A stretch of 41,710 nt of DNA from JBJSXF01 sp046086225 (GTDB lineage: Bacteria; Actinomycetota; Acidimicrobiia; IMCC26256; PALSA-610): contig JBJSXF010000030.1 of the NCBI GenBank assembly GCA_046086225.1, positions 1 through 41,710 on the forward strand, written 5' to 3'. Shown here one piece after another: positions 17,070-25,671 of this stretch. The notes below the pieces were generated by a model. It had not been told where the DNA came from. It searched no databases and saw only the letters and a list, made by a program, of their open reading frames with translations. The position numbers and the translations under genes were made by a program. Numbering within the stretch: position 1 is the stretch's first letter; every line of letters starts with the position of its first letter.

Positions 17070-17075
17070 ATGCTA
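17070..17075 (-). promoter_or_regulatory. Candidate -10 box for a leaderless hisS transcript
   Basis: On the minus strand TAGCAT is followed by six bases and then the hisS ATG. TANNNT at that distance places the transcription start at or next to the A of ATG, as in leaderless actinobacterial mRNAs. There is no Shine-Dalgarno for this start, which agrees. No convincing -35 box is seen. Confidence 0.5.
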
Positions 17076-17185
17076 CCGACCCCGCCCCGGGGACCGACCG
17101 GGCGTCGGCGGCTCCCGGAGCCCGTTCGGAACCGGTGATCGGCCCGGCGAATCCCTCCAGAACCGCCCCCGACCTGCCGATGAAC

Positions 17186-17200
17186 CCTCCGAGACGGAGG
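17186..17200 (+). promoter_or_regulatory. Hairpin that covers the Shine-Dalgarno of the FN3 minor pilin gene
   Basis: CCTCCG (17186-17191), loop AGA, CGGAGG (17195-17200) form a perfect six-base stem. The right arm contains the GGAGG of the ribosome binding site (GGAGGTGA, 17196-17203) for the GTG at 17209, and the left arm is its exact complement. The site would be masked when folded, so translational control is possible. Confidence 0.45.
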
Positions 17201-17208
17201 TGACACGA

Positions 17209-18501
17209 GTGCGGCGAGCCGGCCGGGACGACCGCGACGCGGGGTTCACGATGATCGAACTGACGGTGTCGCTCGGCCTCCTCGCGATCGTCGCCGCCTC
17301 GCTCTCGGGTGTCTTCTGGGGCTCGTTGCGCAGCGCCGACGTCTCCAGCAACCGCACCGACGCGGCCGCCGTCGCCAGCCGCGAGATCGAGGCCATGCGG
17401 GCGATCCCCTACAACACGGTGGGCTTCTACGCCGATCAGACCGGCTACCGCAGCACGTTCGAGAGCCGCAGCACGGTGAACCTCGGCACCACCTCGCCGT
17501 CGGGAGCCTCGGGATCGCCACGGGTGCAGCCCCAACGCCCGGACCCGGCCGCCGCGACCGGATTCGCACCCGACCCCGACCCGGCCAACGCCGAGCCCGT
17601 GGTCCAGGGCGGGGTGACCCTCTCGATCCGCCGCGACGTCACGTGGACGAGCGCCGCCGATCCGGCCCGCACCTACACGAACGCCTACAAGCGCCTCACC
17701 GTGCAGGTCTCCTGGACCGACCGCACCGGCGCGCACACGGTCCGACAGGACTCGATCCTCTACCCGGGCGGCCTCGGCCAGCGCTCCGAGGCCACGACCA
17801 CGACGACCACCACCACCCTGGCGCCCACCGCCCCGAACGCCGCCGACCTCACCTCGGCCGGCGAGCTCGAGGATCCGGCGGGGCGCACCCAGATCGGCCT
17901 CACCTGGACGGCCCCGAACGGCGGAGCCGCCGTGACCTCTTACTCGATCAAGTACTCGACCTCGTCGTCGTTCCCGAGCGGGAACATCACGGTCGTCTCC
18001 GGCCTCGCCCCGACCGCCCGGTCCTACACGGTGACGAGCCTCACTCCCGACACCACGTATTGGTTCGCCGTCATCGCCTACGCCGGGAGCCTCTCCTCGA
18101 CGTCGAACTCCCGCTCGGCCAAGACCCGGGAGATCCCGACCTCGGCCTGCACCGTCGGCACGCTCGGCGTCACGGGCGCCACCTCGCTCAGCACCACCGG
18201 CACCCGGCTCGCCGCCAACTCCAAGATGACCGAGAACCTCACCCTCACCCTCACCACGGCCGGACCCTGCACCTCGGCCTACAGCGTGCGCGCCGTCGGA
18301 CCATCGAACCTCGCCGACCCCGGATCGCCGTACACGCTGACGCTCTCGGCCGGCACGCTCCAGGGCTCCGTGCTCGCCCTCAACCAGAAGGGCTGGGCGA
18401 TCGGCACCCACACGTTCACGGTGTGGAACGTCACCACCAACACCTCGACTGGCGTCGTGAAGACCTTCAAGGTCTGCGCCCGAACGGCGGCGACGTGCTG
18501 A
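17209..18501 (+). CDS. Minor prepilin (PilV-like) with Thr linker and fibronectin type III domain
   Basis: Exported pilin-like protein of 430 residues. The leader MRRAGRDDRDAG ends at G12, followed by FTMIELTVSLGLLAIVAASL with E17 at the +5 position. A pilin-like region (to about 190) leads into eight consecutive threonines (196-203) and LAPTAP. Then comes a fibronectin type III domain (about 206-307) with LTWTAPNGGAAVTSYSIKYS, SLTPDTTYWFAVIAY and a closing SRSAKT strand. The last 120 residues form a further beta-rich part with four cysteines (C314, C354, C423, C430). GTG at 17209 has GGAGGTGA five bases upstream. It is first in a three-gene operon and may sit at the pilus tip as an adhesin or binding module (inference). 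FN3 domains are unusual in minor pilins. Confidence 0.88.
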   Translation: MRRAGRDDRDAGFTMIELTVSLGLLAIVAASLSGVFWGSLRSADVSSNRTDAAAVASREIEAMRAIPYNTVGFYADQTGYRSTFESRSTVNLGTTSPSGASGSPRVQPQRPDPAAATGFAPDPDPANAEPVVQGGVTLSIRRDVTWTSAADPARTYTNAYKRLTVQVSWTDRTGAHTVRQDSILYPGGLGQRSEATTTTTTTTLAPTAPNAADLTSAGELEDPAGRTQIGLTWTAPNGGAAVTSYSIKYSTSSSFPSGNITVVSGLAPTARSYTVTSLTPDTTYWFAVIAYAGSLSSTSNSRSAKTREIPTSACTVGTLGVTGATSLSTTGTRLAANSKMTENLTLTLTTAGPCTSAYSVRAVGPSNLADPGSPYTLTLSAGTLQGSVLALNQKGWAIGTHTFTVWNVTTNTSTGVVKTFKVCARTAATC

Positions 18502-19145
18502 CGCGGCACCCGTCCACCCGCGCCACCGACGAGTCGGGGTTCACCGTCACCGAGGTGGCGATCACCTCGGCTGTGCTCATCGCGGTGCTGGCCATGTTCC
18601 TGAACACGCTCACGAGCCTCACCCGCAGCGAGGACCGGGCCCAGCGCCTGGTGGCCAACGAGCAGAACGTGCGCTTCGAGCTCGACCAGATGGCCCGCGA
18701 GATCCGGGCGGCCAACCCGCTGATCTCGCTGCTCCACGCCTCCTCGGCGTCGGCGTACACCGGCCAGGTGCAGCTCGTACTCACGTCCGACGGCAGCGCC
18801 GACCAAGTCGTGCGCTGGACCTACGACACCACCCGCATGATCATGGTCCGCCAGGTCATGAGCAGCACCGCGACCAACGCCACGGTGGTGTCGGAATCGT
18901 TCTTCTTGAACCGGGTGCGCAACGAGGACACGGGCACCCCGGTGTTCCGCTACTTCGACCAGGCGGGCACCGACCTCGTCGCCAAGGCCCTCGCCGACGG
19001 CGCCTACCTGCACGATCCGGCGAACTGCGCGGTGCGGGTCCACATCGAGCTCCGATCGGACTCGCAACCCGGCCCGCTGCCCTTCACCGTGACCCAGGAC
19101 GTCCATATCCGCAACCGCCTCCCCGGCAACGTGGGCTGCGGCTGA
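18495..19145 (+). CDS. PilW-like minor prepilin
   Basis: A 216-residue prepilin. The leader ends at G15 (DESG), then FTVTEVAITSAVLIAVLAMF with E20 at the +5 position. It continues with the PilW/GspJ-like sequence SLTRSEDRAQRLVANEQNVRFELDQMAREIRAANPL, a common feature of minor pilins that initiate pilus assembly. GTG at 18495 overlaps the end of the FN3 pilin gene by seven bases, so translation is coupled. The stop overlaps an ATG of the next gene by one base. It probably forms a priming complex with the genes on either side. Confidence 0.88.
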   Translation: MLTRHPSTRATDESGFTVTEVAITSAVLIAVLAMFLNTLTSLTRSEDRAQRLVANEQNVRFELDQMAREIRAANPLISLLHASSASAYTGQVQLVLTSDGSADQVVRWTYDTTRMIMVRQVMSSTATNATVVSESFFLNRVRNEDTGTPVFRYFDQAGTDLVAKALADGAYLHDPANCAVRVHIELRSDSQPGPLPFTVTQDVHIRNRLPGNVGCG

Positions 19146-19162
19146 TGACGACAGGAGCCCCC

Positions 19163-20413
19163 ATGCCCACCACACCTCCCGTCCCGACCCGGAGCGGCAC
19201 CCGCGACGAGCGGGGCAGCATCATCGTGTCGGTCGGCGTGATGATGGTCCTCACCCTCCTCAGCGCGGCCGTCGTGGCCCGGACTGTCGCCGGAATGAAG
19301 TCGGCCCGCCAGGGCCAGGACTTCAGCGCCGCGCTCGCCGCCGCCGACGCCGGCGTGAGCGACGCCCTGTTCCGGATCGACCAGCTCGGCAGCGCGTCGG
19401 CAACCGCTTTCTGTGTCGGCCCGAACCCGGCGTGCACCGTGCAGGCCGTGCCCGGAGCTCCCGGCGTGGAGTACTCGGCCCAGCGGATCAGTTCGAACTC
19501 GTACCGGATCCGATCGAAGGGCACCGTGAACGGTCAGCTCCACGCGGTCGAGGCGATCGTGACCCGGGCCTTCGACTACCCGTACGCGATCTTCACCCGG
19601 GTATCGCTCTCGTTCAACGGCAACACCGGCAACTACAACGCCGTCACGGGCGTCGGCCCGATCCAGACCGTCGACGCGAGCAACAACGTCGTGCTCGACC
19701 CCCAGCCGGTCGTGGCCTCGAACGGGCAGATCTCCTGTCACGGCTCGACCTCACCCGCCGCGCGCCAGAACTACTACCGCGGCGGCGGCACCAACTGCTC
19801 GAACAGCGAGTTGCTCGACGGCGCCTACAACCCGAAGGACCCGACGACGACCTGCCCGGCGCCGGCCAACGTGCCGCCCACTCCGTGCCGCCCGGCGAAC
19901 GCTGCGGCGTGCCCGGCCGTCAACGGAACCCTGCCGGGCTCATTGCTCCCGGGGGCCTACTCCTGCACCCAGGCCGACCTGGCGCCGGGCACCACGCTCC
20001 GGTTCCCGTCGGTGTTCACCGTCGGGAGCGGCGCCGCGAACGGCGGTGTGGTCGAGCTGTTCGTCATCCCGACCAACGGCACCAGCATCACCGTGAGCAT
20101 CGCCGACGCGATCGTGAACCAGGGCGGGGACGCGTCCCGGCTCCGCGTCTACCTCGCGGGCGGGCGGATCGATCCCGGCAACGGCGCCCACTCGGGCGAT
20201 TTCACCGGCATCCTCTACGCCCCTTCGGCCGCCGAGGTGAACCCGTCGTGCGGGGCCGACTGGCGGGGATCGCTCGTGCTCCAGGCCTTCACGTGCAACG
20301 GCGGTCCGCACCTCCAGGTGCGCTACGACACCCGTATCCGCTCTGTGGTGTCGTCCTCGTGGTCGGTCACCGACTACACCGAGATCCCGTCGAACCGGGT
20401 GACCCTGCCCTGA
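19163..20413 (+). CDS. PilX-like exported pilus-associated protein
   Basis: A protein of about 416 residues with one N-terminal hydrophobic helix (SIIVSVGVMMVLTLLSAAVVA) after a charged leader ending DERG, as in PilX/GspK-like proteins. The classic G/FTLIE site is absent; cleavage at the Gly-Ser is possible. Next comes an Ala-rich helix with AALAAADAGVSDALFRI, typical of PilX. The long C-terminal part is Asn/Gly/Cys rich and ends with GILYAPSAAEV and a Cys pair region. That suggests a beta-rich domain like those seen on other actinobacterial PilX proteins (less sure). ATG at 19163 has AGGAG five bases upstream; an earlier ATG at 19145 overlaps the previous stop. It is the last gene of the minor pilin operon and is followed by a hairpin. 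Confidence 0.82.
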   Translation: MPTTPPVPTRSGTRDERGSIIVSVGVMMVLTLLSAAVVARTVAGMKSARQGQDFSAALAAADAGVSDALFRIDQLGSASATAFCVGPNPACTVQAVPGAPGVEYSAQRISSNSYRIRSKGTVNGQLHAVEAIVTRAFDYPYAIFTRVSLSFNGNTGNYNAVTGVGPIQTVDASNNVVLDPQPVVASNGQISCHGSTSPAARQNYYRGGGTNCSNSELLDGAYNPKDPTTTCPAPANVPPTPCRPANAAACPAVNGTLPGSLLPGAYSCTQADLAPGTTLRFPSVFTVGSGAANGGVVELFVIPTNGTSITVSIADAIVNQGGDASRLRVYLAGGRIDPGNGAHSGDFTGILYAPSAAEVNPSCGADWRGSLVLQAFTCNGGPHLQVRYDTRIRSVVSSSWSVTDYTEIPSNRVTLP

Positions 20414-20429
20414 CCCCGGTCGCCGGGGT
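20413..20429. terminator. Hairpin between convergent minor pilin operon and rel
   Basis: ACCCCGG (20413-20419), loop TCG, CCGGGGT (20423-20429) make a perfect seven-base stem in the 27-base gap between convergent stop codons. It could stop transcription from both sides. There is no T tract, so it is not a textbook intrinsic terminator. Confidence 0.5.
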
Positions 20430-20440
20430 GGGCACCGGGC

Positions 20441-22657
20441 TCAGGTCGGCGTCCGCGCTCCCGGCAGCACCCGGTTCGCGTCGTAGACCGAATCGACCCG
20501 TTTGATCGCGGCCAAGATCGACTCCAGGTGGCCGGGGTCGGCGAGCTCGAACTCGAACCGGAAGTGGGCGATCCGGTCGGGGTGGGTCTGCGACGTGCAC
20601 GAACGGATGTTCACCCGGTGCTCGGAGAGCACGTCGGCGATGTCGCGGAGGAGCCGCGAACGATCGAGCGCCTCGATGTCGACGCCGACCGTGTAGGTGC
20701 CGGGCGAATCGTCGTCCCATTCGACCTCGATGACCCGGTCGGCTTGATCCTGGAGGCTCACCGCGTTCGCACAGTCGGTGCGATGCACCGAAACCCCCCG
20801 ACCCCGGGTGACGAAGCCCATGATCTCGTCGCCGGGCACCGGGGTGCAGCAGCGCGAGAGCCGGACCATGATGTCGTCGAGACCTTCGACGTGTACCCCC
20901 ACCCGCGACCGATGGCGATCGTGCGCGCGGGGCGGGCGGGCCACCGTGGTCGGCAGCTGCTCCTCGCCCCCGCGCAGGTCGCGGTGGAGCCGCTGGGCGA
21001 CCGCCCGGGCCGACACGTGCCCCTCGCCGATGGCCGCATGGAGTCCGTCGACGTCGGGGAAGTTGAGCGCGGCCGCCACCTCGTCGAGGAGGGCCGAGCC
21101 CGCGAGCTTCTGCACCGGGAGGGACTCCCGCCGCAACGCCCGGACGAGCTCCTCGCGGCCGGCTTCGATCGCGTCGACGCGACGCTCCCGGGAGAACCAC
21201 TGCCTGATCTTCGACCGGGCCCGCGGGGTGATCGCCGACTGGAGCCAGTCGCGGCTCGGACCTGCACCCATCACCTTGCTGGTGACGATCTCGCAGGTGT
21301 CGCCCGAGCGCAGAGCCTTGTCGAGCGGGGCGAGCCGCCCGCTCACCCGGGCGCCGATACAGCGGTGCCCGACCTCGGTGTGGATGGCGTACGCGAAATC
21401 GATCGGGGTCGCGCCCGAAGGCAGGGTGACGACCTTGCCCTTGGGCGTGAAGACGAACACCTCGCCCTGCTCGAGGTCGAACCGAACCGCTTCCATGAAC
21501 ACGGCCGGGTCGTCGCTCTCGCGCTGCCAGTCGACGAGGCGCCGGAGCCAGATCATGTCCTCGGCCGGGTTCGTGCGCTCCTTGTATCCCCAATGGGCGG
21601 CGACGCCGTACTCGGCCCGCCGGTGCATCTCGACCGTCCGGATCTGGAACTCGACCGGCCGACCACCCGGCCCCACCACGGTGGTGTGCAGCGACTGGTA
21701 GAGGTTGAACTTGGGCATGGCGATGTAATCCTTGAACCGCCCCTGGACCGGCCGCCAGATCGAGTGGATCGAACCCAGCGCGCCGTAGCAGTCCTTGACC
21801 GAGTCGACCACGACCCGCACACCCACGAGGTCGTTGATCTCGGAGAACTGCTTGCCCTTCAGCACCATCTTCTCGTAGATCGACCAGTAGCGCTTCGGGC
21901 GACCGGTGATCTCGGCTCCGATCCCGAGCTCGTCGAGCTGACCGCGGACCGTCCCGAGCAGCTCTTCGACGTACGTCTCGCGCTCGCTGTCCTGCTGAAG
22001 CACCAGCGACTCGATCTCGGCGTAGCGCTTCGGGTGCCACGCGGCGCAGGCCAGGTCCTCGAGCTGCCACTTGCCGTCCTCGATCCCGAGGCGGTGGGCC
22101 AGCGGCGCGTAGATGTCGAGCGTCTCTTTGGCAATCCGCCGCTGCTTCTCCTCGGGGAGCGACGCGATCGTACGCATGTTGTGGAGCCGGTCGGCCAGCT
22201 TGATGAGCAGGACGCGGACGTCGCGGGCGACGGCCACGAGCATCTTGCGCATCGACGCGGCCTGCTGGGCTTCCTTGCTGTCGAAGTGCAGCCGGTCGAG
22301 CTTGGTGACCCCGTCGACGATCCCGGCCACATCGGCGCCGAACTCGGCCTCGATCTCCGCGAGCCCGACCGAGGTGTCCTCGACCGCATCGTGGAGCAGG
22401 GCGCCGGCCAGGGTGATCTCGTCGAGTCCGAGGTCGGCGAGGATGAGGGCCACACCGAGCGGATGCGCGATGTAAGGGTCGCCCGAACGCCGCACCTGAT
22501 TGCGATGGGCGTCCCGGGCCACCTCGTAGGCGCGCTCGACGAGCGCGATCTCGGCCGGACCCCGACCCCGCTCCCGCATGCCGTCGAGGAGCGGCAGCAC
22601 CGCGGAATCGGCACCTCGGGACGCCAGGGCGGCTGCACCCGCGACGGTGACGCTCAC
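20441..22657 (-). CDS. rel: Bifunctional (p)ppGpp synthetase/hydrolase Rel
   Basis: Makes and breaks the stringent-response alarmone. The 738-residue protein has the full long RSH layout. The HD hydrolase domain holds GALLHDAVEDT (HD at 89-90). The synthetase domain holds RFKDYIAMPKFNLYQSLHTT (307-326), where the RFKD form is typical of bifunctional enzymes. The TGS domain is about 397-458 (VFVFTPKGKVVTLPSGATPIDFAY). Then come a helical/zinc-finger region with conserved Cys (SRCCTPVPGDEIMGF, HRTDC) and a C-terminal ACT domain (about 660-735). GTG at 22657 has AGGGGCAGG upstream. TAGCCT at 22714-22709 on the minus strand is a possible -10. Confidence 0.97.
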   Translation of the reverse strand: MSVTVAGAAALASRGADSAVLPLLDGMRERGRGPAEIALVERAYEVARDAHRNQVRRSGDPYIAHPLGVALILADLGLDEITLAGALLHDAVEDTSVGLAEIEAEFGADVAGIVDGVTKLDRLHFDSKEAQQAASMRKMLVAVARDVRVLLIKLADRLHNMRTIASLPEEKQRRIAKETLDIYAPLAHRLGIEDGKWQLEDLACAAWHPKRYAEIESLVLQQDSERETYVEELLGTVRGQLDELGIGAEITGRPKRYWSIYEKMVLKGKQFSEINDLVGVRVVVDSVKDCYGALGSIHSIWRPVQGRFKDYIAMPKFNLYQSLHTTVVGPGGRPVEFQIRTVEMHRRAEYGVAAHWGYKERTNPAEDMIWLRRLVDWQRESDDPAVFMEAVRFDLEQGEVFVFTPKGKVVTLPSGATPIDFAYAIHTEVGHRCIGARVSGRLAPLDKALRSGDTCEIVTSKVMGAGPSRDWLQSAITPRARSKIRQWFSRERRVDAIEAGREELVRALRRESLPVQKLAGSALLDEVAAALNFPDVDGLHAAIGEGHVSARAVAQRLHRDLRGGEEQLPTTVARPPRAHDRHRSRVGVHVEGLDDIMVRLSRCCTPVPGDEIMGFVTRGRGVSVHRTDCANAVSLQDQADRVIEVEWDDDSPGTYTVGVDIEALDRSRLLRDIADVLSEHRVNIRSCTSQTHPDRIAHFRFEFELADPGHLESILAAIKRVDSVYDANRVLPGARTPT

Positions 22658-22736
22658 GAACCTGCCCCTTCCGGGACCGGAGGCGACACGAGCGGAGACA
22701 ACGGTCTTAGGCTACCCGCCGCCCGTCACCACTCGG

Positions 22737-24089
22737 CTATCGGCGCTTGCGACCACGCGGTCGCCGACCGCGCGGCGTGATCGTGTCGCGAACCACGACG
22801 GTGGCCCGGGGCACCGCATCGGGTCCGGGGATGCCTGCCGGCTCGGCCCGTGTGCTCTCAGCCCGACGGCTGCGGTCCTCGAGCACCCGGTAGCGCGACT
22901 CCCGACTCTTCCACCACGAGAGCAGCGGCGTCGCCACGAAGATCGAGGAGTAGGCGCCGATGAAGAGCCCGACCGCCAAGGCCAGGGCGAAATTCTCGAG
23001 CGCGGTGGCCCCCATCACCAAGGCGCCGATGACGAGCAGCGAGACGACTGGGAGCAACGCGACGAGCGTGGTCGAGAGCGACCGCATGAGCACCGCGTTC
23101 AGGGCCCGGTCGACCATCTCTCCGTAGGTCGACCGACCGGTCGCCGTCATCGACTGCTCGTATTCGTTCACCTTGTCGAAGACGACCACCGTGTCGTAGA
23201 GCGAGAATCCGAGGATCGTCAGGAACGCCGTGACCGTCGCCGGGGCCACCTCGAAGCGGAAGATGGCGTAGAAGCCGACCGTGAAAATGATGTCGTGCAC
23301 CACGGCGATGATCGCCGAGGCCGCCATCTTCCACTCGAACCGCAGAGAGAGGTACACGGCGAGGATCGCAAAGAAGATCAGCAGGGCTTGCAGCGCCTTC
23401 AGGCTCACCTCGCGACCCCAGGTCGGCCCCACGGTGGAGATGCTCACCGCCGCGGTCTCCGCCCCCGCGTACTTCGCGAGCGCGACCGCCACGCTCTGCA
23501 CCGGACTGGCCGGGATCTCGGCCACCTTCAGCGTGATGTCCCGACCCGAGACGGTCACGGTCGGGTCGCCGAGACCGAGGTCGGCAACCGCCTTCGCCAC
23601 GCCGGCCTGATCAACCTCGCGTCCCGACTCGGCGGTGACGGTGAAGGTCCCGCCCCGACCCGACGCCTCGAACCGCACTTCGGCGTCGGTCACCCCCGCA
23701 TACTTCGCGAGCGCCTCGGTGGTCTTGCGGCTCGTGTCCTCGATCACCCGGGCCTGGACCCGCACGCTCTGCCCATCGCCCGAGAGCACGCTCACCTTGG
23801 CGTCGGCGAAGCCGAGGGGGCGCAGCACGTCGCGCACCGCGGCGACGCTCGCCGAGCCCTCCTCCATCTTCACCTGCCAGGCGGTTCCGCCCTCGAAGTC
23901 GATGCCGAGGTTGAGGCCGCGGAGCCCGAGCATCGCGAAGCTCACGAGGACGAACCCGATCGAGATGATGAGGTACCGGCGCGAATGCGCGATGAACCGG
24001 AAGTTCGTCCGCTCGTGGTAGAAGTCCGCCGGGCGGTGCCGCCGGGTGACCCCCGGGATATCGGCCGTCGGCTCGGTTGCCGTGGTCAC
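22737..24089 (-). CDS. secF: Protein translocase subunit SecF with duplicated external domain
   Basis: Works with SecD and YajC to use the proton gradient for late steps of Sec export. The protein shows six hydrophobic segments, the LNLGIDFEGGTAWQV sequence after helix 1 and the family segment around LGFSLYDTVVVFDKVNE. Length is 450 against about 300-400 in common SecFs. The extra length is mainly in the external region between helices 1 and 2, where two related units of about 60 residues can be read (about 81-145 and 159-218). Both end in ALAKYAG followed by a beta strand. The C-terminal tail is long and basic. GTG at 24089 overlaps the secD stop by four bases. Confidence 0.95.
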   Translation of the reverse strand: MTTATEPTADIPGVTRRHRPADFYHERTNFRFIAHSRRYLIISIGFVLVSFAMLGLRGLNLGIDFEGGTAWQVKMEEGSASVAAVRDVLRPLGFADAKVSVLSGDGQSVRVQARVIEDTSRKTTEALAKYAGVTDAEVRFEASGRGGTFTVTAESGREVDQAGVAKAVADLGLGDPTVTVSGRDITLKVAEIPASPVQSVAVALAKYAGAETAAVSISTVGPTWGREVSLKALQALLIFFAILAVYLSLRFEWKMAASAIIAVVHDIIFTVGFYAIFRFEVAPATVTAFLTILGFSLYDTVVVFDKVNEYEQSMTATGRSTYGEMVDRALNAVLMRSLSTTLVALLPVVSLLVIGALVMGATALENFALALAVGLFIGAYSSIFVATPLLSWWKSRESRYRVLEDRSRRAESTRAEPAGIPGPDAVPRATVVVRDTITPRGRRPRGRKRR

Positions 24090-25669
24090 GCCCGGGCCTC
24101 CGGAATGTCGAGGGCGGCGCCGATGCCGATCCCCCGCATCCGCACGAGGGCGGGCCGCCGGGCCAGCAACAGCACCAGCGGGTGCATGAACGTGTAAGCG
24201 AGGATCAGGTCGAGCACCGTGGAGAGGCCGAGGAAGTAGGCGAAGCCCCGGACCGAGCCGGCGGCGAGGAGGTAGAGAACGACGGCGCCGATCAGGGAGA
24301 CGAGGTCGGCGGCGACGATCGTGCGGAACGAACGGCGGAAACCCGGTTCGAGCGAACTCCGGATGGTCTTGCCCATCCGGGCCTCATCCTTCAATCGCTC
24401 GAAGTAGACGACGTAGGAGTCGACGGTGACGCCGACCGAGACGATGATCCCGGTCACGCCGGCCAGGGTGAGGGTCAGACCCTGGGTCGCTGAGAGCCAG
24501 GTCGTGACGGTGAAGAACGTCATGCCGGTGAGGGCCAAGCCGATCCAGACCACCATTCCGAGCAGTCGGTAGAAGCAGAGCATGTAGAGCGCCACGAGCG
24601 CGAGGCCGATCAGCCCCGACACGATGCCGGCCCGCAACTGGTCCTTGCCCAGGCTCGGGGACACGCTCTGGACGGTCTGCTGGGCGCTGTCGAACTGCAC
24701 GGGCAGCGCGCCGTAACGCAGGGCCAGGGCCAGATCGCGCGCCTCGCGTTCGGTGAAGCTCCCCGAGATCTGTACGTCGCGCCCGGTGATCCCCGGGTTG
24801 ATCCGCGGTGCCGAGAGCACGACGTCGTCGAGCTCGATGGCGACGTCCTTGTTGACGTAGGGCTGGGCGACCTTGGTGACGAAGTCGTCGTTGCGGAATG
24901 TGACGTTCACCGCCCATTCCGCCGTGCTCGGATTGATGAACGCCTCCGCCTCACCCACGTTGCGACCGGTGAGCAGGGTCGGACCGAGCTTGTAGCAGAG
25001 CGTCCGATCGACGTCGGGCAGGATCACCGTCGCTGATGCCGTGGCCTGGGCGCGGGGCGTGACCAGCTTGCCCGCCTCGCAGGTCGACACCGCGGTCGGG
25101 ACGGAGGTCGGCGGAGTGGGCGCAGTCGGCGGCGTCGGCACCGTGGTCTCCGTGAACTGACCGGGCCGGTACGCGATCGTGCCGACCTCCCGCGAGTCGC
25201 GCGTCGAGCCCGACGATGAACCCGAGGTGGACGGAGTCGGCGCCACTGTCGTCGACGTCGAGCCGACGGCGGCGGTCGTCGACGGTACCGACGAGGTCGA
25301 AGACGGCACGGGCTGATCCGACCAGGGCAACGCCCCCTCGACCAGCCGGAACCGGAGCTCGGCCGTCTCCCCGACGAGCTTCTCGGCCCGGGCCCGGTCC
25401 TTCACTCCCGGGAGGTCGACCACGAGGGTGTCACCCTGCCGACTCACCTCGGGCTCGGCGATTCCCAACCCGTCGACCCGGCTCCGGATGATCTCGGCGG
25501 CAGTATCGAGGGTCGAGAGGTCGGAGCCCTTCACCGGGAAGAGCACGATCGAGATGCCGCCCCGCAGGTCGAGCCCGAGGGCCGGACGATCCCCGCTCAG
25601 CAGCGTGGCTGTGAACGACCCCACGATCACCACGAAGGTAAGGCCGAGCATGATCATCTTCGAACGCAC
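24086..25669 (-). CDS. secD: Protein translocase subunit SecD with Ser/Thr/Pro-rich insert
   Basis: Partner of SecF in the Sec export motor. Landmarks are an N-terminal helix, PALGLDLRGGISIVL (29-43) and the P1 domain sequences SRVDGLGIAEPEVSRQGDTL and VVDLPGVKDRARAEKLVG. The late P1 part holds DDVVLSAPRINPGITGRDVQ and ISGSFTEREARDLALALRYG, and five more membrane helices include VGVTVDSYVVYFERLKDE. Residues about 118-195 form a low-complexity stretch of Ser, Thr and Pro inserted in the external domain. It includes TSTTVAPTPSTSG and TPPTAPTPPTSVPT. GTG at 25669 lies two bases after the yajC stop. Confidence 0.97.
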   Translation of the reverse strand: MRSKMIMLGLTFVVIVGSFTATLLSGDRPALGLDLRGGISIVLFPVKGSDLSTLDTAAEIIRSRVDGLGIAEPEVSRQGDTLVVDLPGVKDRARAEKLVGETAELRFRLVEGALPWSDQPVPSSTSSVPSTTAAVGSTSTTVAPTPSTSGSSSGSTRDSREVGTIAYRPGQFTETTVPTPPTAPTPPTSVPTAVSTCEAGKLVTPRAQATASATVILPDVDRTLCYKLGPTLLTGRNVGEAEAFINPSTAEWAVNVTFRNDDFVTKVAQPYVNKDVAIELDDVVLSAPRINPGITGRDVQISGSFTEREARDLALALRYGALPVQFDSAQQTVQSVSPSLGKDQLRAGIVSGLIGLALVALYMLCFYRLLGMVVWIGLALTGMTFFTVTTWLSATQGLTLTLAGVTGIIVSVGVTVDSYVVYFERLKDEARMGKTIRSSLEPGFRRSFRTIVAADLVSLIGAVVLYLLAAGSVRGFAYFLGLSTVLDLILAYTFMHPLVLLLARRPALVRMRGIGIGAALDIPEARA

Positions 25670-25671
25670 GG

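Noticed and set aside
16249..18411. A 720-codon minus-strand open frame opposite the FN3 pilin gene and inside hisS
   Set aside because: Low-complexity Gly/Arg/Glu sequence with no domain; the pilin frame on the other strand has clear domains, a strong ribosome site and a coupled neighbour.
17209..20413. Minor pilin operon as a recent horizontal transfer
   Set aside because: Base composition and codon use look like the neighbours, and there are no repeats, tRNA or integrase at the borders. Strand reversal alone is not evidence of transfer.
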